64,000 bases of DNA. It comes from Aspidapion aeneum. Taxonomy: Eukaryota; Arthropoda; Insecta; Coleoptera; Brentidae. The position numbers were made by a program, and so were the translations under genes. Under the pieces are notes generated by a model, which saw only the letters and a program-made list of their open reading frames with translations, was not told where the DNA came from and ran no database searches. This document shows positions 40,918-51,410 of this stretch, in pieces (positions within the stretch are counted from its first letter, which is position 1; each line of letters opens with the position of its first letter). The DNA lies in NCBI GenBank assembly GCA_963576565.1, contig OY755047.1, forward strand, positions 10,991,764 through 11,055,763. Direction: 5' to 3'.

Positions 40918-43507
40918 ATGGACTCAAATCGGAAAAAAATTGATGTACCGTCAAGAAAAACAAGTGCGGAGATCATTAGTGAAGCGAGACAGGCGATATC
41001 TCAAACCCAACCTAAAGAAAATGCGTCAACAATTAAACCTTTGCAAACTCAACGTCCCTTTACACCGAGAGACAAAGAACGTCATTTATATGGTGCAAAA
41101 ATTGCTAAAGAAGACAGACCATCAAGCAGTTTTAGTTTGAAATATCTACAAAACGAATTTTCCGTATCAGGTAAAAAATCTGCCTTAGTTAAAAAACCTC
41201 CGACACCAAATGTGAAACGAACAAACAGCAATACAAAGTTAACAGAAATAAATGACACGATTTTTAAAATTGGTGTAAAAGAACCTTGTAAAATAAGATT
41301 ACCATCCCTCGAGGAATCAAAAACTTTAACAAAACGTAAATCTTTTAAAAACACCTCACTTGAAAAATTACCAGAGGACAACGAGTTTTTTTCCGACAGA
41401 TCCGAAGTAGTCGTATCAAGGAACGCCTTCTCCTCACCAAAAGAACGAACTGATTTTGACGACTACGGACAAAAATCCTCAAAAACCTCACTACAAGATT
41501 GTTTACTATTGGGACCACAACATTTAAACAAAATCTTTGACAATAAATGTATCATCGAAAGCTCAGGACGATTGTTTACAAGTCCCCCACCACAAACTCA
41601 ACAAAAAGACATAGTACAAGCAATTCTAAGTGAACTAAACAATATAGACGCTCAAAAATGTGAAGACGAAAAAGTTCAAAAGTTACTTGAAGAATTGTAT
41701 GTATCCTTGGAAAAAGAACAGTTAATTAGTTCAAAAACAAATCCTAAAGTTAAGCTTTCAATACTGAAAACCCTTTATAAATTTGTAGAGTCAAATAATG
41801 AAATAATATTAATATCTATCGCAAGAATTATCCTAGCTTTAAATGTGACAGGAAGCAATTTAAGCGGAGTTTGTAAATTAATATTTAAAATATCTAAGAA
41901 TGACAAAAACGATAAGCTATTTTTGGAAAAAATATATTAGAGTTATTTTTGGACGCCCTAGGAAGATCAAGTCCTATAGATGATTCTGAGGCCTGTATCT
42001 ACGGTTATGGTGCTGTAAAGTTTTTAACTATGAACCAAAAAATACTCAAAAAAGTTTTAGACCTGGGTATTTTGCCACTAATGGTTCTCCACATAAAACT
42101 CATAAACCACGCTAAGCTAGAGAAGCGTAACTCTATTCCTCAAAAAGTAAACCACGTTTTGTTCCAACTAACAGGAGCTCTAAGAAATTTAGTTTCTGAA
42201 GAGAAAATTATTAAAAATTTCGTTTCTTGTGGGTCAATTACCCATTTATGTGAAACGTTAAACTTGTTTTTGAATGATGCCGATGTAGTAACGAATGTTT
42301 CCAGAATATTAAGTACGGTGTCTACCGACGAAACTTGTTGTGATATTTTGAATGAGACTGAAAGTTTTTATAAGATTGTTATAAACTTGTTTGAAAAGTA
42401 TTCAGAAAAAGAAGATATTGTAGTTCGTCTGGCATATACTCTTGGCAATCTTGTTGCTAAAATAGATGATTCTAGAGTTAAGTATTTTAAAGAAACCAAT
42501 TCCGTTGAGTGCCTTATAGATTTGTGGAAGCTTTATCTAGAGAAAACCTTACAAATATGTTCCTTAAAAGTCGAAATTGAAGAAAAAGATCTAATAAATT
42601 CGAATTCGGAAGATGTTATGGTTAAAGTTATCAGAGTTATCGCTAATATAGTAATAAATCCAGACATTGGTAAACTTACTAATGAAAAATATGGCAATAT
42701 CCTTATTGATGAATTTTTAAAAGTATTAATAAGCAATCCTTTTAAAAAGAATGAAGAGTTAGTCCTCTCAATTTTAAGCACATTGAATAACCTTTCGTAC
42801 TACTACTCAAGTGACTTAGAGCTAGACATTTTCCATGTTAAGCAGATTGATATTGTGGAAGGAATTTTAGAATATTCCACAAATAAAAACAAAGAATGTG
42901 TAATAGAAACAATGAGAATTTTAGGAAATTTATCAAGGTCGAAAATAACTAGAAACTACATATCTGAGACATTGTCGTTCAACACGTTAATTCGTTTGAT
43001 AACAATAAAAGATTTGACCCTGCTTAAAACGACGATCGGTGTTTTTGTGAACTTGATGTCTGATAATAAATGTAGGATAATGTTTAAACAAAACGATGGT
43101 GTAAACAAGTTAATCAAGATTCTAAAATCACATTGCTCTAGTGATTGGAATCTCGGCACTTTAGTATGTCAAGTTTTGTGGAATTACGCAATAGATTGTA
43201 CTGATTTATACGAAATATTCTCAGACAACGAAATTCAAAACCTACTAACAATCCTGGCAGATCACCTGGACGAAGAAAAACTTTTTGGAACGAATTCTTT
43301 AACTGAAGAAATGGAGGTAGTTATTACCCCAGAATATTTATTATGGAAGAATTTGCTGGTGTGGCAACAAACTTACTGGAAAAAATCGAAAACTTTTTGG
43401 ATACGTTTGATCAAATTCAAGTCGCCAATGACAACGAGTTAAGTGAAAATGTCAATGGAAAAGAAGTTAAATCTAGTGCTACAAATATTAGCTTCTCAGC
43501 TTGGTAA
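40918..43507 (+). CDS. ARMC2: Armadillo repeat-containing protein 2 homologue, intronless, two frame lesions
   Basis: The N-terminus has the ARMC2 signature K-T-S-A-E-I-I-S-E-A-R, then T-Q-R-P-F-T-P-R-D and a P-S-S-S-F-S-L motif. Armadillo-type helices fill the second half (for example G-A-V-K-F-L-T, L-T-G-A-L-R-N-L-V, Y-T-L-G-N-L, R-I-L-G-N-L-S). Total ~862 codons, close to human ARMC2 (867 as I recall). Frame 1 runs to a UAG at 41938. The homology continues one base back (L-E-L-F-L-D-A-L-G-R), implying one A lost from the GGAAAAAAT run at 41925-41933. A second -1 shift near 43346 (TTATGGAAGAATTT) restores a C-terminus of ~52 codons ending S-F-S-A-W and UAA at 43505. Known role: ARMC2 is needed for axonemal assembly and sperm flagella, and acts as an adaptor for radial-spoke transport. 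Absence of introns suggests a retrocopy or insect intron loss; the lesions could be assembly errors or early decay. Confidence 0.9.
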
Positions 43508-43511
43508 AAAT

Positions 43512-43577
43512 CAGTGGCGGATCCAGGGGGGGGGGGACAAAGCGGCCAAGCCCCCTACTTTCCTGGAACCGCTACTG
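43512..43577. mobile_element. 66-bp hAT MITE just after the ARMC2 stop codon
   Basis: The ends are CAGTGGCGGATCCAGG and CCTGGAACCGCTACTG, with a run of 10-11 G. Flanks GTAAAAAT (43504-43511) and GTAGAAAT (43578-43585) match 7 of 8. The left duplication copy includes the UAA stop, so the element begins the 3' UTR. Confidence 0.85.
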
Positions 43578-43958
43578 GTAGAAATAGATCTCTTATAAAA
43601 ATGTATTTTCAGATCTTATAAGTTTCTTATAAATTCTTTGAATTTTGAGAAATTCTTAGAAAGCATTTAATAGGTATTTTGTAAAATATGTTCATGTTTT
43701 ATATTTCTAAAAGGGTTCTGAATAATCTAGCACTTTCCAAGAGACTTTTTTATTCTTTACAAAATCGAGTAAGATAGGTTTTCTGAGGTATTTTTATAAG
43801 ATTTGAATAGGCTTCTTTTAAAAGAGATCAACCACCTTAATTTTTAAGTATAAAACTGGTTATTAATACCAACTTAATGCAAAGTATTTATTGTCATGCT
43901 AATATAATATTATATATCTAATATTAACAAAAATATTAGAGTGCTTTTAATATAGGTA
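43578..43958. other. ARMC2 3' flank, nothing else recognised
   Basis: AT-rich. No clear poly(A) tract that would prove retroposition. Confidence 0.45.
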
Positions 43959-44470
43959 CAGGGTGATTTAACTTAAAGGAACGGAGGTGTTTAGTTATTG
44001 TGCAAATTTAAAAAAGTTGATTTTGTTTTCGTGAGGGATAATTTTTGGCTATCATGAAATTTTCTCCTTCAAGGGGTAAATTTTACCCCCCTCCCCAATA
44101 TATTGAATAGAGAAAGTGGGGCAAGTCAACTAACCCTCAGAAAAAACGTATTTACTTTCCCTATTCAAAATATAGGTATAAAGAAATCCATAATACCTAA
44201 AAAAAAATTAAGATAACCAAAAAGTATTTCCCTAAAACACCTTTGTCACCATGAGCGCACCGAGGGTCGGGGGGAAGCAAAGGGGGCTCGGGGCTCGAGA
44301 CTCGGGCCCAGGCCCCCCTAACCCAATTTTTTTTAGATATTTTTTCCACATATTTCATGAATAAAATGACAAAATAGCATAAAATACGACATTATGAGGC
44401 ATAGGGCCCCTCCAAGGCTTAATTCTGGTTGATCCACTGGCTGTTACTTTAAGGTAAAACACCCTGTGTA
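43959..44470. mobile_element. Degenerate foldback element, with nested hAT-like MITE
   Basis: CAGGGTGATTTAACTTAAAG on the left and TTTAAGGTAAAACACCCTG on the right are inverted ends. The CAAGGGGTAAATTTTACCCC block is shared with 32074-32725. Within it, ~44251-44437 (CATGAGCGCACCGAGGG, C-run, TTGATCCACTGG) looks like a degraded hAT MITE. Confidence 0.65.
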
Positions 44471-44934
44471 ACGACTAGATATTGATATCGATACAATATT
44501 TAATTGATAGATTTTTAGAGGCCATTTTTATTATTAAACAAATAAGTACTTTACACATCGAATATTTACCTTGTTAAAGTTTTTATTTTTTTTAGTAGAT
44601 CGTCATCTAAATTTTATATTGTATTTAAATTATTAGTTATCTTAATTAATATTTAATTTAGTGTAAATTACCTTATTTTTTGTTTAATTATTTAGCATAT
44701 GTAAAGAAAGATTTGATCGTATTTATTTAAAAAATGTCTCATAGTATAAAAACTAAAAATAAAACCTATTTATAAAAGGGTTTGTTGTTGTTTTTTTTTC
44801 CAAATGGTGTTTTCTATAAAATATTAAAATATAAAATTTCCAGAAAATATTTTTATTGACAAAAACTCATTGATGATGTTTACAAACAAACTTTAAATTA
44901 TTGTTCTAGTTTTAGAATTTAATGGCCTACTTCC
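44471..44934. other. AT-rich, no gene recognised
   Basis: Nothing recognised. Confidence 0.5.
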
Positions 44935-45475
44935 GTTTTATTGATTAAAAAATAAATGGATCCATGAGGGATGTGATACACGGAAAAAATTTTTGTCTAC
45001 AATGAAATTCTTTTACCTTAAAACAATTTGTTTTGAATTAAAATAATTCTTTTTAGTTTAACGCAGCGTTTAATCTTTAAACGAGACTTTATTTTTCTTC
45101 TTTGATTGTTTTGTTTCAGTATACTACATTTTGCAACAAAGCAAATTGTCTTCATATAAGTAATATTTTACTTCCAAAGAACACGGTGCCTTAGAATAAT
45201 TCAGTTACAATTTATATTAAAACAATTTCTGTTTCACATTAAAATAAAGAGGCAAGGCATTTTTTATGCAATATCAAGAAAATATTCTCTTGGTGAATAG
45301 GAAAGCACACATTATTTTACTTCAAAGCAATTAATTGCTTTGATCTAAGACAATTTTTTTACCGTGTACCGTCCTTTAGCCTATTAGCACACTTCAAATG
45401 AAGTCATAATATATCAGCCTTGAAAACAGTTTTTTTTAATTAAATTATTTAGCAAAATGTAGTCTATTATACGTT
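44935..45475 (-). mobile_element. Repeat family T, inverted copy split by a MITE
   Basis: AATAAATGGATCCATGAGGG at the left and TAGCACACTTCAAATGAAGT...CCTTGAAAACAG at the right are parts of one family T copy. The two halves join exactly across the TA target of the MITE at 44979-45366. Confidence 0.78.
44979..45366. mobile_element. CACGG MITE, copy C
   Basis: CACGGAAAAAATTTTTGTCT and TTTTTTTACCGTG are the ends; TA at 44977-44978 and 45367-45368. Nested in the family T copy. Confidence 0.9.
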
Positions 45476-46090
45476 AAAAATCGGGATAATAGTGATCAGA
45501 TATAAGCAGTAAAAATCTATAGTTACAATAGAACCTTTTTGAGCTATTGCTCTGCACTCTAGACCCTAAAGATTGAAAAAGATAAAAACTAAAATAAAAT
45601 GAAAATTACTTTTTTGTAAATATATCAGAAACTAAAGCCCCTACATCACTACACATCACTAAAAGGCAACTGATATGGTACGGACATGTACCACGGATGA
45701 GCGACGAAAGATTACCAAAGCAGGTCCTAGAATGGCAACCAATAGGGCGCAGAAAAAGAGGGCGTCCTAAACTGGAATGGCAACAGTCAATCCAAAGTTC
45801 AATGAGTCAAAAAAACCTGACGGAAGATGACTGTTAGGATCGAAGGAGGTGGAGAATAGGCGTCGGACAACGTAGAAAAACGTTCTAAACCGACATAGTA
45901 GTAGTAGTCTACTATACGTTAAAAAGTTAGCATATTTTAAAGGCAAATAGTTTGAAAATGGATCGGCCAAAAATTTGAAAAATCTCAAATTATAATTTTT
46001 TAACAATAGAACCTTTTTGAGCTATTGCTCAGCACTCTAGACCCTAAAGATTGAAAAAGATAAAAACTAAAATAAACTAATGACTTTTTT
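45476..46090. repeat. Direct duplication flanking an RTE fragment
   Basis: AGTCTATTATACGTTAAAAA (45468) and AGTCTACTATACGTTAAAAA (45906), and AATAGAACCTTTTTGAGCTA (45527) and (46007), define duplicated blocks with ~440-480 bp spacing. The following GCACTCTAGACCCTAAAGAT is shared too. The RTE fragment lies between the copies. Confidence 0.75.
45650..45908 (+). pseudogene. RTE-type LINE 3' end (subfamily B)
   Basis: T-K-R-Q-L-I-W-Y-G-H-V, R-L-P-K-Q-V-L-E-W-Q-P-I-G-R-R-K-R-G-R-P-K-L-E-W-Q-Q and D-D-C. It ends with a (TAG)n tail at 45896-45908. A 5'-truncated insertion of about 260 bp, with the coding part open on the plus strand. Confidence 0.85.
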
Positions 46091-46318
46091 GCAAATAAAT
46101 ACTGGTTAATTAGAAAAAAAATTAAAAATCAAAAAAGTTGTACCAACCTTACAAAATGTATTATTAACAAACATGTTTTTAAAAAAGTTTATTATCCAAA
46201 TTTTAACCAGATTATCTTCGTAATGAATTTATGATCTGCCTATCTGTGGTGCTTTTTTTGTGACATGTAGATAAAATTTAAAAGCAAGTGATAAAATATT
46301 AAAAATTTATATATATTA

Positions 46319-46613
46319 GGGAATTATCGCAATAAAGACAGGTAGTATTTATTGCAATAAAGCTATTCAGTCATAAGCAGTATATGGACAGTTTTACATT
46401 CTAGGATGATGCAGGTCTGTCAATAATAATCCTTTGTGTATTATAAGAACCAGAAAAAATACTGCCTTTATTAAACATAAATAAACCAGTTATTTTTAAA
46501 TTTGACTGTGTTAGGTCAATACTGAAATAGATTAGGTAACTGTCAGTCTATCATATAAAACTGTCAAAATACTGCCTGTGCTATTACTACCCGGGTTTAT
46601 TGCAATAAATCCC
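46319..46613. mobile_element. MITE with GGGAATTATCGCAATAAA ends, TA target
   Basis: Left GGGAATTATCGCAATAAA and right TTTATTGCAATAAATCCC are inverted, followed inward by CAGGTAGTA and TACTACCCGGG. TA at 46317-46318 and 46614-46615. The ends resemble those of 15699-15976. Confidence 0.8.
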
Positions 46614-47221
46614 TATTATTACCTATGTTTTTTAATAAAAAGTTATCTGCCACCTTTGCAAACTTTTATTTATTTACAAATCGTTAACATATATTATTAT
46701 TTATTTGAACAAAATATTATAATAATTAAATTTATAAAAAAAAATCATATGACCTGTGACGAAAAAAAAATGTAACGTAGTTTTACCTCTTTGGTTGATG
46801 TGTGAAAAAACGTTACTTATTTCTTAGTAGGTATACTATAGGAAATAATATTCATATTAGCAAGATTATATGAAATATATATCTTTGATATTAACTTTAA
46901 AAAATCAAATTTTATATACTAAATTTTTATAGTGGGGATAGATTTAGAAATCCACTACTTTTACTTAAGTTAAAAAGCATATTTTTTTTTATCCAAAAAG
47001 ATAAAACTAAAATTATTTTTGACCTTGAACACTGTAAAAAAACTGTTATCAAATTGTCTAGTTATTAGTTTTGTACTATTTTTATAACGACTTCCTAAAG
47101 GGTTATATTATAGATAGTTTTTATAAAAAAATATAAAATTTCCACAGAACATTTAAAAAATAAATATGAAAACAGCAGGCTACAAAAGGCTAAAAAGCTC
47201 TTATTTCTTTACTTTTTACAC
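46614..47221. other. AT-rich, no gene recognised
   Basis: Nothing recognised. Confidence 0.5.
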
Positions 47222-47705
47222 TTCCTAGCCCGAGTAGCAATGGCTAGAGAAGGTATTATTTTCGATGAAATTTTTTTTTTGAGATAACCTCAAAAATGTT
47301 TTATTTGGATGTATTTTGACCTATCCTAGCAATATCGTCGTGATGTCTGTCTGTGTGTCTGTGTATATTATTTCTGTCCGTAACACGATAGCGCCTAAAC
47401 CGCTGAACCCATTTTCATAAATTTTGATCAAAATCCATTAATGCTAATGACAGTTTCTTGACAATTAAAAACTTTAAAAAATGCTAACTTTTAACACACA
47501 CACATCAATACACTATTTTCGGAATATAGTAGACTATATTTTGCTTAATAATTCGTGTTATATCCAAAAACTTCGCAGGAGCTTTAGTTTCTGAGATATT
47601 TACATAAAACTGTTTTCAAGGCTAATATGTTTGATAGCTTCACTTAAAATGTGATAATAGGTTAGCTAGAAAGGTGTCAGATTCGTCATGGATCCATTTA
47701 TTTTT
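47222..47705 (+). mobile_element. Interspersed repeat family T, long copy 2
   Basis: CCTAGCCCGAGTAGCAATGG, a GTCTGTCTGTGTGTCTGTG run, CCGTAACACGATAGCGCCTA and terminal ATGGATCCATTTATTT parallel 36110-36580. Confidence 0.75.
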
Positions 47706-48484
47706 TCTGAGAGCCTTAGCATTGACCTATTTTTTAAGCGCCCACGTTTTGAAGATTTTTTGGTAGATATCTTTTTATCAGTCCCTTTCTTTTAATATAA
47801 TAGAGACTTATTGTAAACTCCAAAATAAGGCTAGCAGTAATAAGGCAACCACTTTATTTAAATAGTGTTAGAACTCAACGCGGCAGGGATAATTGAGTTA
47901 TTTAAGTAAAGTACCTTTATTTGAAAATGCAACTGCGAACAAACTCCCTACCTATGACGCTTTGGGTCTAAGCCTTGGCAGCCCAGCACTCGTTTTATGC
48001 AGGCATGTACAAATTTGAGTTTTCGACCTTGAAGGGCGACCGGTTCCTCGCGCTATATTGGATTTACTGTGCACAAAACGCGTTTTTTTTTAAATATCTT
48101 GGTTACTCTACGTTTTAGAAAAAAAAGTTTTAAACAAAAGTTGAAGACAATAAAAATTCCAACAAAAACGCTTTTCCACGAATAGTTTTTAAGCTATGGA
48201 TGCTAAACATTTCGCCGCCATTTTGAATTTTAACCAATTTTTGTTTTTAGTGACCTTTAACTTCGAAACGGCTTATTTTCATCACTGAGTTCTCTGTGTA
48301 GTATGATCGATGGAACAAATGAGGAGCAGACTTTTTATATGGATTTTGTCCATTTTTTGTAAATTTGGTAAATAAAAAAAACCGAACCGAACCGAAAAGT
48401 TCATGTACCTAAAATACTGATAAAAAATCATTCAAGCATTATACCTATATACGTTTTCTGTGGCATAATATTGTTGCTCTATGT
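47706..48484. other. No gene recognised
   Basis: Contains an AACCGAACCGAACCGAAAAG short repeat near 48378. No convincing open frame. Confidence 0.45.
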
Positions 48485-49330
48485 CAGTGGCGGTTTCTCC
48501 ACATGTGCACGTGCACTCCCAAATTTTACTTTAAAAAATATTAAAATTTGATCATTCTTTAATATAATTAATAATTACCCCAAAAGGAATTCACTAAAGA
48601 CTGGAATATTAACTACAATTAATACTCGGTACATATGTGTTTGTATTCGTGTTCAACCAGCCTGCGATAAATGGATATTCTCGTGGTTACATTCTTTACT
48701 TTTAGTTACTGGAACCAAATTCTCTGCACCGTGGAAGTTATGTCGCATTCTAATTAGGAAATATAGAAAGAGAGGACGAAATGTCCCAATAGAATTTTAC
48801 AGTACATAGAATCTGAGCCTTCCTTCGGCCGCGCTCTTCTACATAAATTAGCCTCGATGCCGCCCGCACCCCGGTGATGACCACCGCGGCCGCGGTTACC
48901 GTTGCAGATGTACAGCAGCTCCCGCGCACCTGTAATTAGTGCGCTTAAACAACTTGAAATTGCCGGTCGGGCGCGGGGTGGGCGATTTGTTTTGATTTCG
49001 ACGATTTAGTCAATGGCGGAAGTTTCAGGAGCAGTCCCCTTATTGAAATTTTTAATTGAAAACAATTTGCAAACAGATTTTTCAGAAACAGTTTCGGTGC
49101 TATGACAACCGCAGAAGCAGAACGTTGTTCTCTACCCTAAAGAGAATTAAAACTTTCCTTAGGAGCACAATGAATGAGAATTGATCAACTTCCCTAGCAA
49201 TGTTATCTATTGAGAAAAAAATGATTCAAGAAATTCCAAAGTTCAATGAATTGGTTATTGAAGAATGTATTTCAAAAAAGGACAGACGCCTTCATTTTCA
49301 ATACAAGACGTGTTTGTGAAAGATAGAAAC
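48485..49330 (+). pseudogene. hAT H1 copy 3, fusing transposase start to its C-terminal domain
   Basis: It starts CAGTGGCGGTTTCTCCACAT like copies 1 and 2, keeps the ATGGCGGAAGTTTC start at 49013, then jumps by internal deletion into L-L-K-F-L-I-E-N-N-L-Q. Broken pieces of the hAT dimerisation domain follow: T-A-E-A-E-R, L-K-R-I-K-T-F-L-R-S-T-M-N-E, S-L-A-M-L-S-I-E-K-K-M-I, F-N-E-L-V-I-E-E. It lacks the right terminal repeat. This shows that the H1 elements derive from a coding hAT transposon. Confidence 0.85.
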
Positions 49331-49394
49331 TAGGTACATCTTTGGTTAAAAATGTGAAAAAATTGACAAAATGAAAGTCTACTCCTCAAATGTA

Positions 49395-49590
49395 ATGTAA
49401 AGTGGAGACATTGGGAAAATAAAAGAAGAAGGGGAAGATCGCAAATGAAATGGGCACACGATTTGAAGAAACATGAGGGAACTAGATGGATGAACACGGC
49501 GACAGACAGAGAAGTGTGGAAGATATTTGGGGAGGCCTATATCTAAAGATGGATTGAAGAAGGCTAAATAGATATACTTGATATTGTATT
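49395..49590 (+). pseudogene. RTE-type LINE 3' end (family C)
   Basis: W-E-N-K-R-R-R-G-R-S-Q-M-K-W-A-H-D-L-K-K-H-E-G-T-R-W-M-N-T-A, then W-K-I-F-G-E-A-Y-I. Same family as 2456-2757. Confidence 0.78.
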
Positions 49591-50133
49591 AAGGTGGCAC
49601 CCCGTCATCAAAACCGTGATGGGCGGGAAGGGAGTAGAGGGGTACATAGAGTGGCCCGCACTTCCTGTAATTTTTTTATTGGTATTGATTCCCAAAACGA
49701 GGCTCTGCACTAATTAGTCATTAGCTTACTATTTTACTTGCTTTTTATTTATTTCTTATTCTAAACGATTTTATTAGAAAGGAATTGGAAAGGAACATAT
49801 ATACTCTGGTTGTTACGAACATATTGATTTAGCTGAGATTTGACGTTTTCTATTCGTTGTTGTTTTAACTGTTTTAATGTCAAACAAATTGGAACGACTT
49901 TTTACAAAACAAATTACCGTTTTTGCAACTAAATCAATATTTACGCACATTTTATAGATAGATAGATAGATAATTACTGCTGGTCGTTTCAATAAGTTTC
50001 TATTACTTGACATTGTTTTTCTGTTGGTAATACTTAGACATGTAACTTTTTTGTAAATATTTATAACAGTGTATTGACATAAAGAAAAGCACAAAATTTT
50101 CTTGGTCAGACTCTCAAGGTTATTTCATATTTA
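49591..50133. other. No gene; GATA microsatellite
   Basis: (ATAG)n of about 16-18 bp near 49954-49972. The minus-strand frame at 49813-50094 lacks any family signature. Confidence 0.45.
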
Positions 50134-50293
50134 CAGTGGCGCACTCAGAAATATTTCTTGGGGGGGGGGGGCAGACCCTTTGTCGCCGTATTTTATTCTA
50201 TTTAATTTTTTTATTCATGAAATATCTCAAAAATATTTTTTTAAAATTGAGGCTTGGGGGGGGGACCAAGGCCCCTACCCCGGGTGCGCCCAT
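50134..50293. mobile_element. hAT-like MITE with G tracts
   Basis: CAGTGGCGCACTCAG on the left, a 12-G run, and CCCCGGGTGCGCCCATG on the right. The flanking duplication is imperfect. Confidence 0.7.
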
Positions 50294-50677
50294 GGTATTT
50301 ATAACGTTATCTTTTATATCTTTTACCTGATTATTAGAAAGAATATGGTAATTCTTAGACGAAAAAAATAATCTTTATTTAATATTAAAACAAATATTTT
50401 TAGTGCCGCCGTATTTCGTAAATTTTATATCAAGATACATTTACGACACTACGTTATCAATATTTATCAATTTAACATTTTTCAAAATTAATTCAATAAA
50501 TAAAATTCATTAAACTTTTTGCAAGCAACCAAATATGGTTATTCACAGCAAAACAGCTCGTGCTCGTACAAAAAAGTTTATAAATTATTTATTTTTGCTT
50601 ATTAATACTTTGTAATACAAAATGTGACAAAATTGATTATTTAAATCTTGAACTAAAGATGAAAAAGATTGCATATA
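50294..50677. other. AT-rich, no gene recognised
   Basis: Nothing recognised. Confidence 0.5.
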
Positions 50678-51399
50678 CAGGGTGTCTCTAAAAGGTCTGA
50701 ACAAAATCTTAACACATATTCCTGAGGTCAAAATAAGTCGATTGAAAGCAACTTACCTTAGTCCGAAATTGCTTCGTTTCAGAGATACAGGGTGTTTTTT
50801 ATTTTAATTGAACCAAAGTGAAACTATTTTCCCAGAAATTGACTGATACCTACCGAAAATGATTAAACGACAAAAAAAAATTAATAACTCATTTACTGAC
50901 TAAATTTAATCCTTAAAGGTAGCAGTAAAATCTTTTGATCCAAAATAATTTCAATATTCCGTTGCGGCATCGAACACTAAAAACGGAGATATCTCGAAAA
51001 CGGGTCACCCTAGCAGATTTTATCAAAAGTACCTTTTTGCTTAAAAAAGTTCAGGAAATTATTTTATTAACAAAAATAGTTGAAAAATACACTGAGAAAA
51101 AAGTTATGGTCATTTTAAACCATAAGAAGAGCATTGTGAAGCGCCCTCTAACGGCCACAGTGAAAAAGTGTCCATATTTAGGTTTCACATCCCAAAAAAC
51201 CCCCGAGTACCAATTTTTAAAGTAATGCGTTGAGAAATGTTCATACATTTTAATAAAATCGATTTTTAATTTTTAAATTCACCACCCTGTATCTCTAAAA
51301 TGGATCAATTTTGGACTAAAGCAATTTGCATTAAATCGACTTATTTTGACCTCAGGAATATGTGCTAAGATTTTGTACAGACCTTTTAGATACACCCTG
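50678..51399. mobile_element. MITE with ~110-bp terminal inverted repeats, TA target
   Basis: CAGGGTGTCTCTAAAAGGTC on the left is mirrored at the right (GACCTTTTAGATACACCCTG). The repeats run inward through CCTGAGGTCAAAATAAGTCG and TTTCAGAGATACAGGGTG. TA lies on both sides (50676-50677, 51400-51401). Open frames inside (50935-51225, 51051-51248) are on opposite strands and not credible. Confidence 0.9.
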
Positions 51400-51410
51400 T
51401 ATAACAACAA

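Noticed and set aside
41922..41950. Programmed -1 frameshift in ARMC2
   Set aside because: The A run gives a weak slip site, but codons GAA-AAA-ATA do not form a canonical X-XXY-YYZ heptamer, no downstream structure is obvious, and a second shift exists further on. A lost base is simpler.
50935..51248. Two overlapping open frames on opposite strands
   Set aside because: They lie within a MITE with long inverted repeats and lack protein-family features or proper starts.
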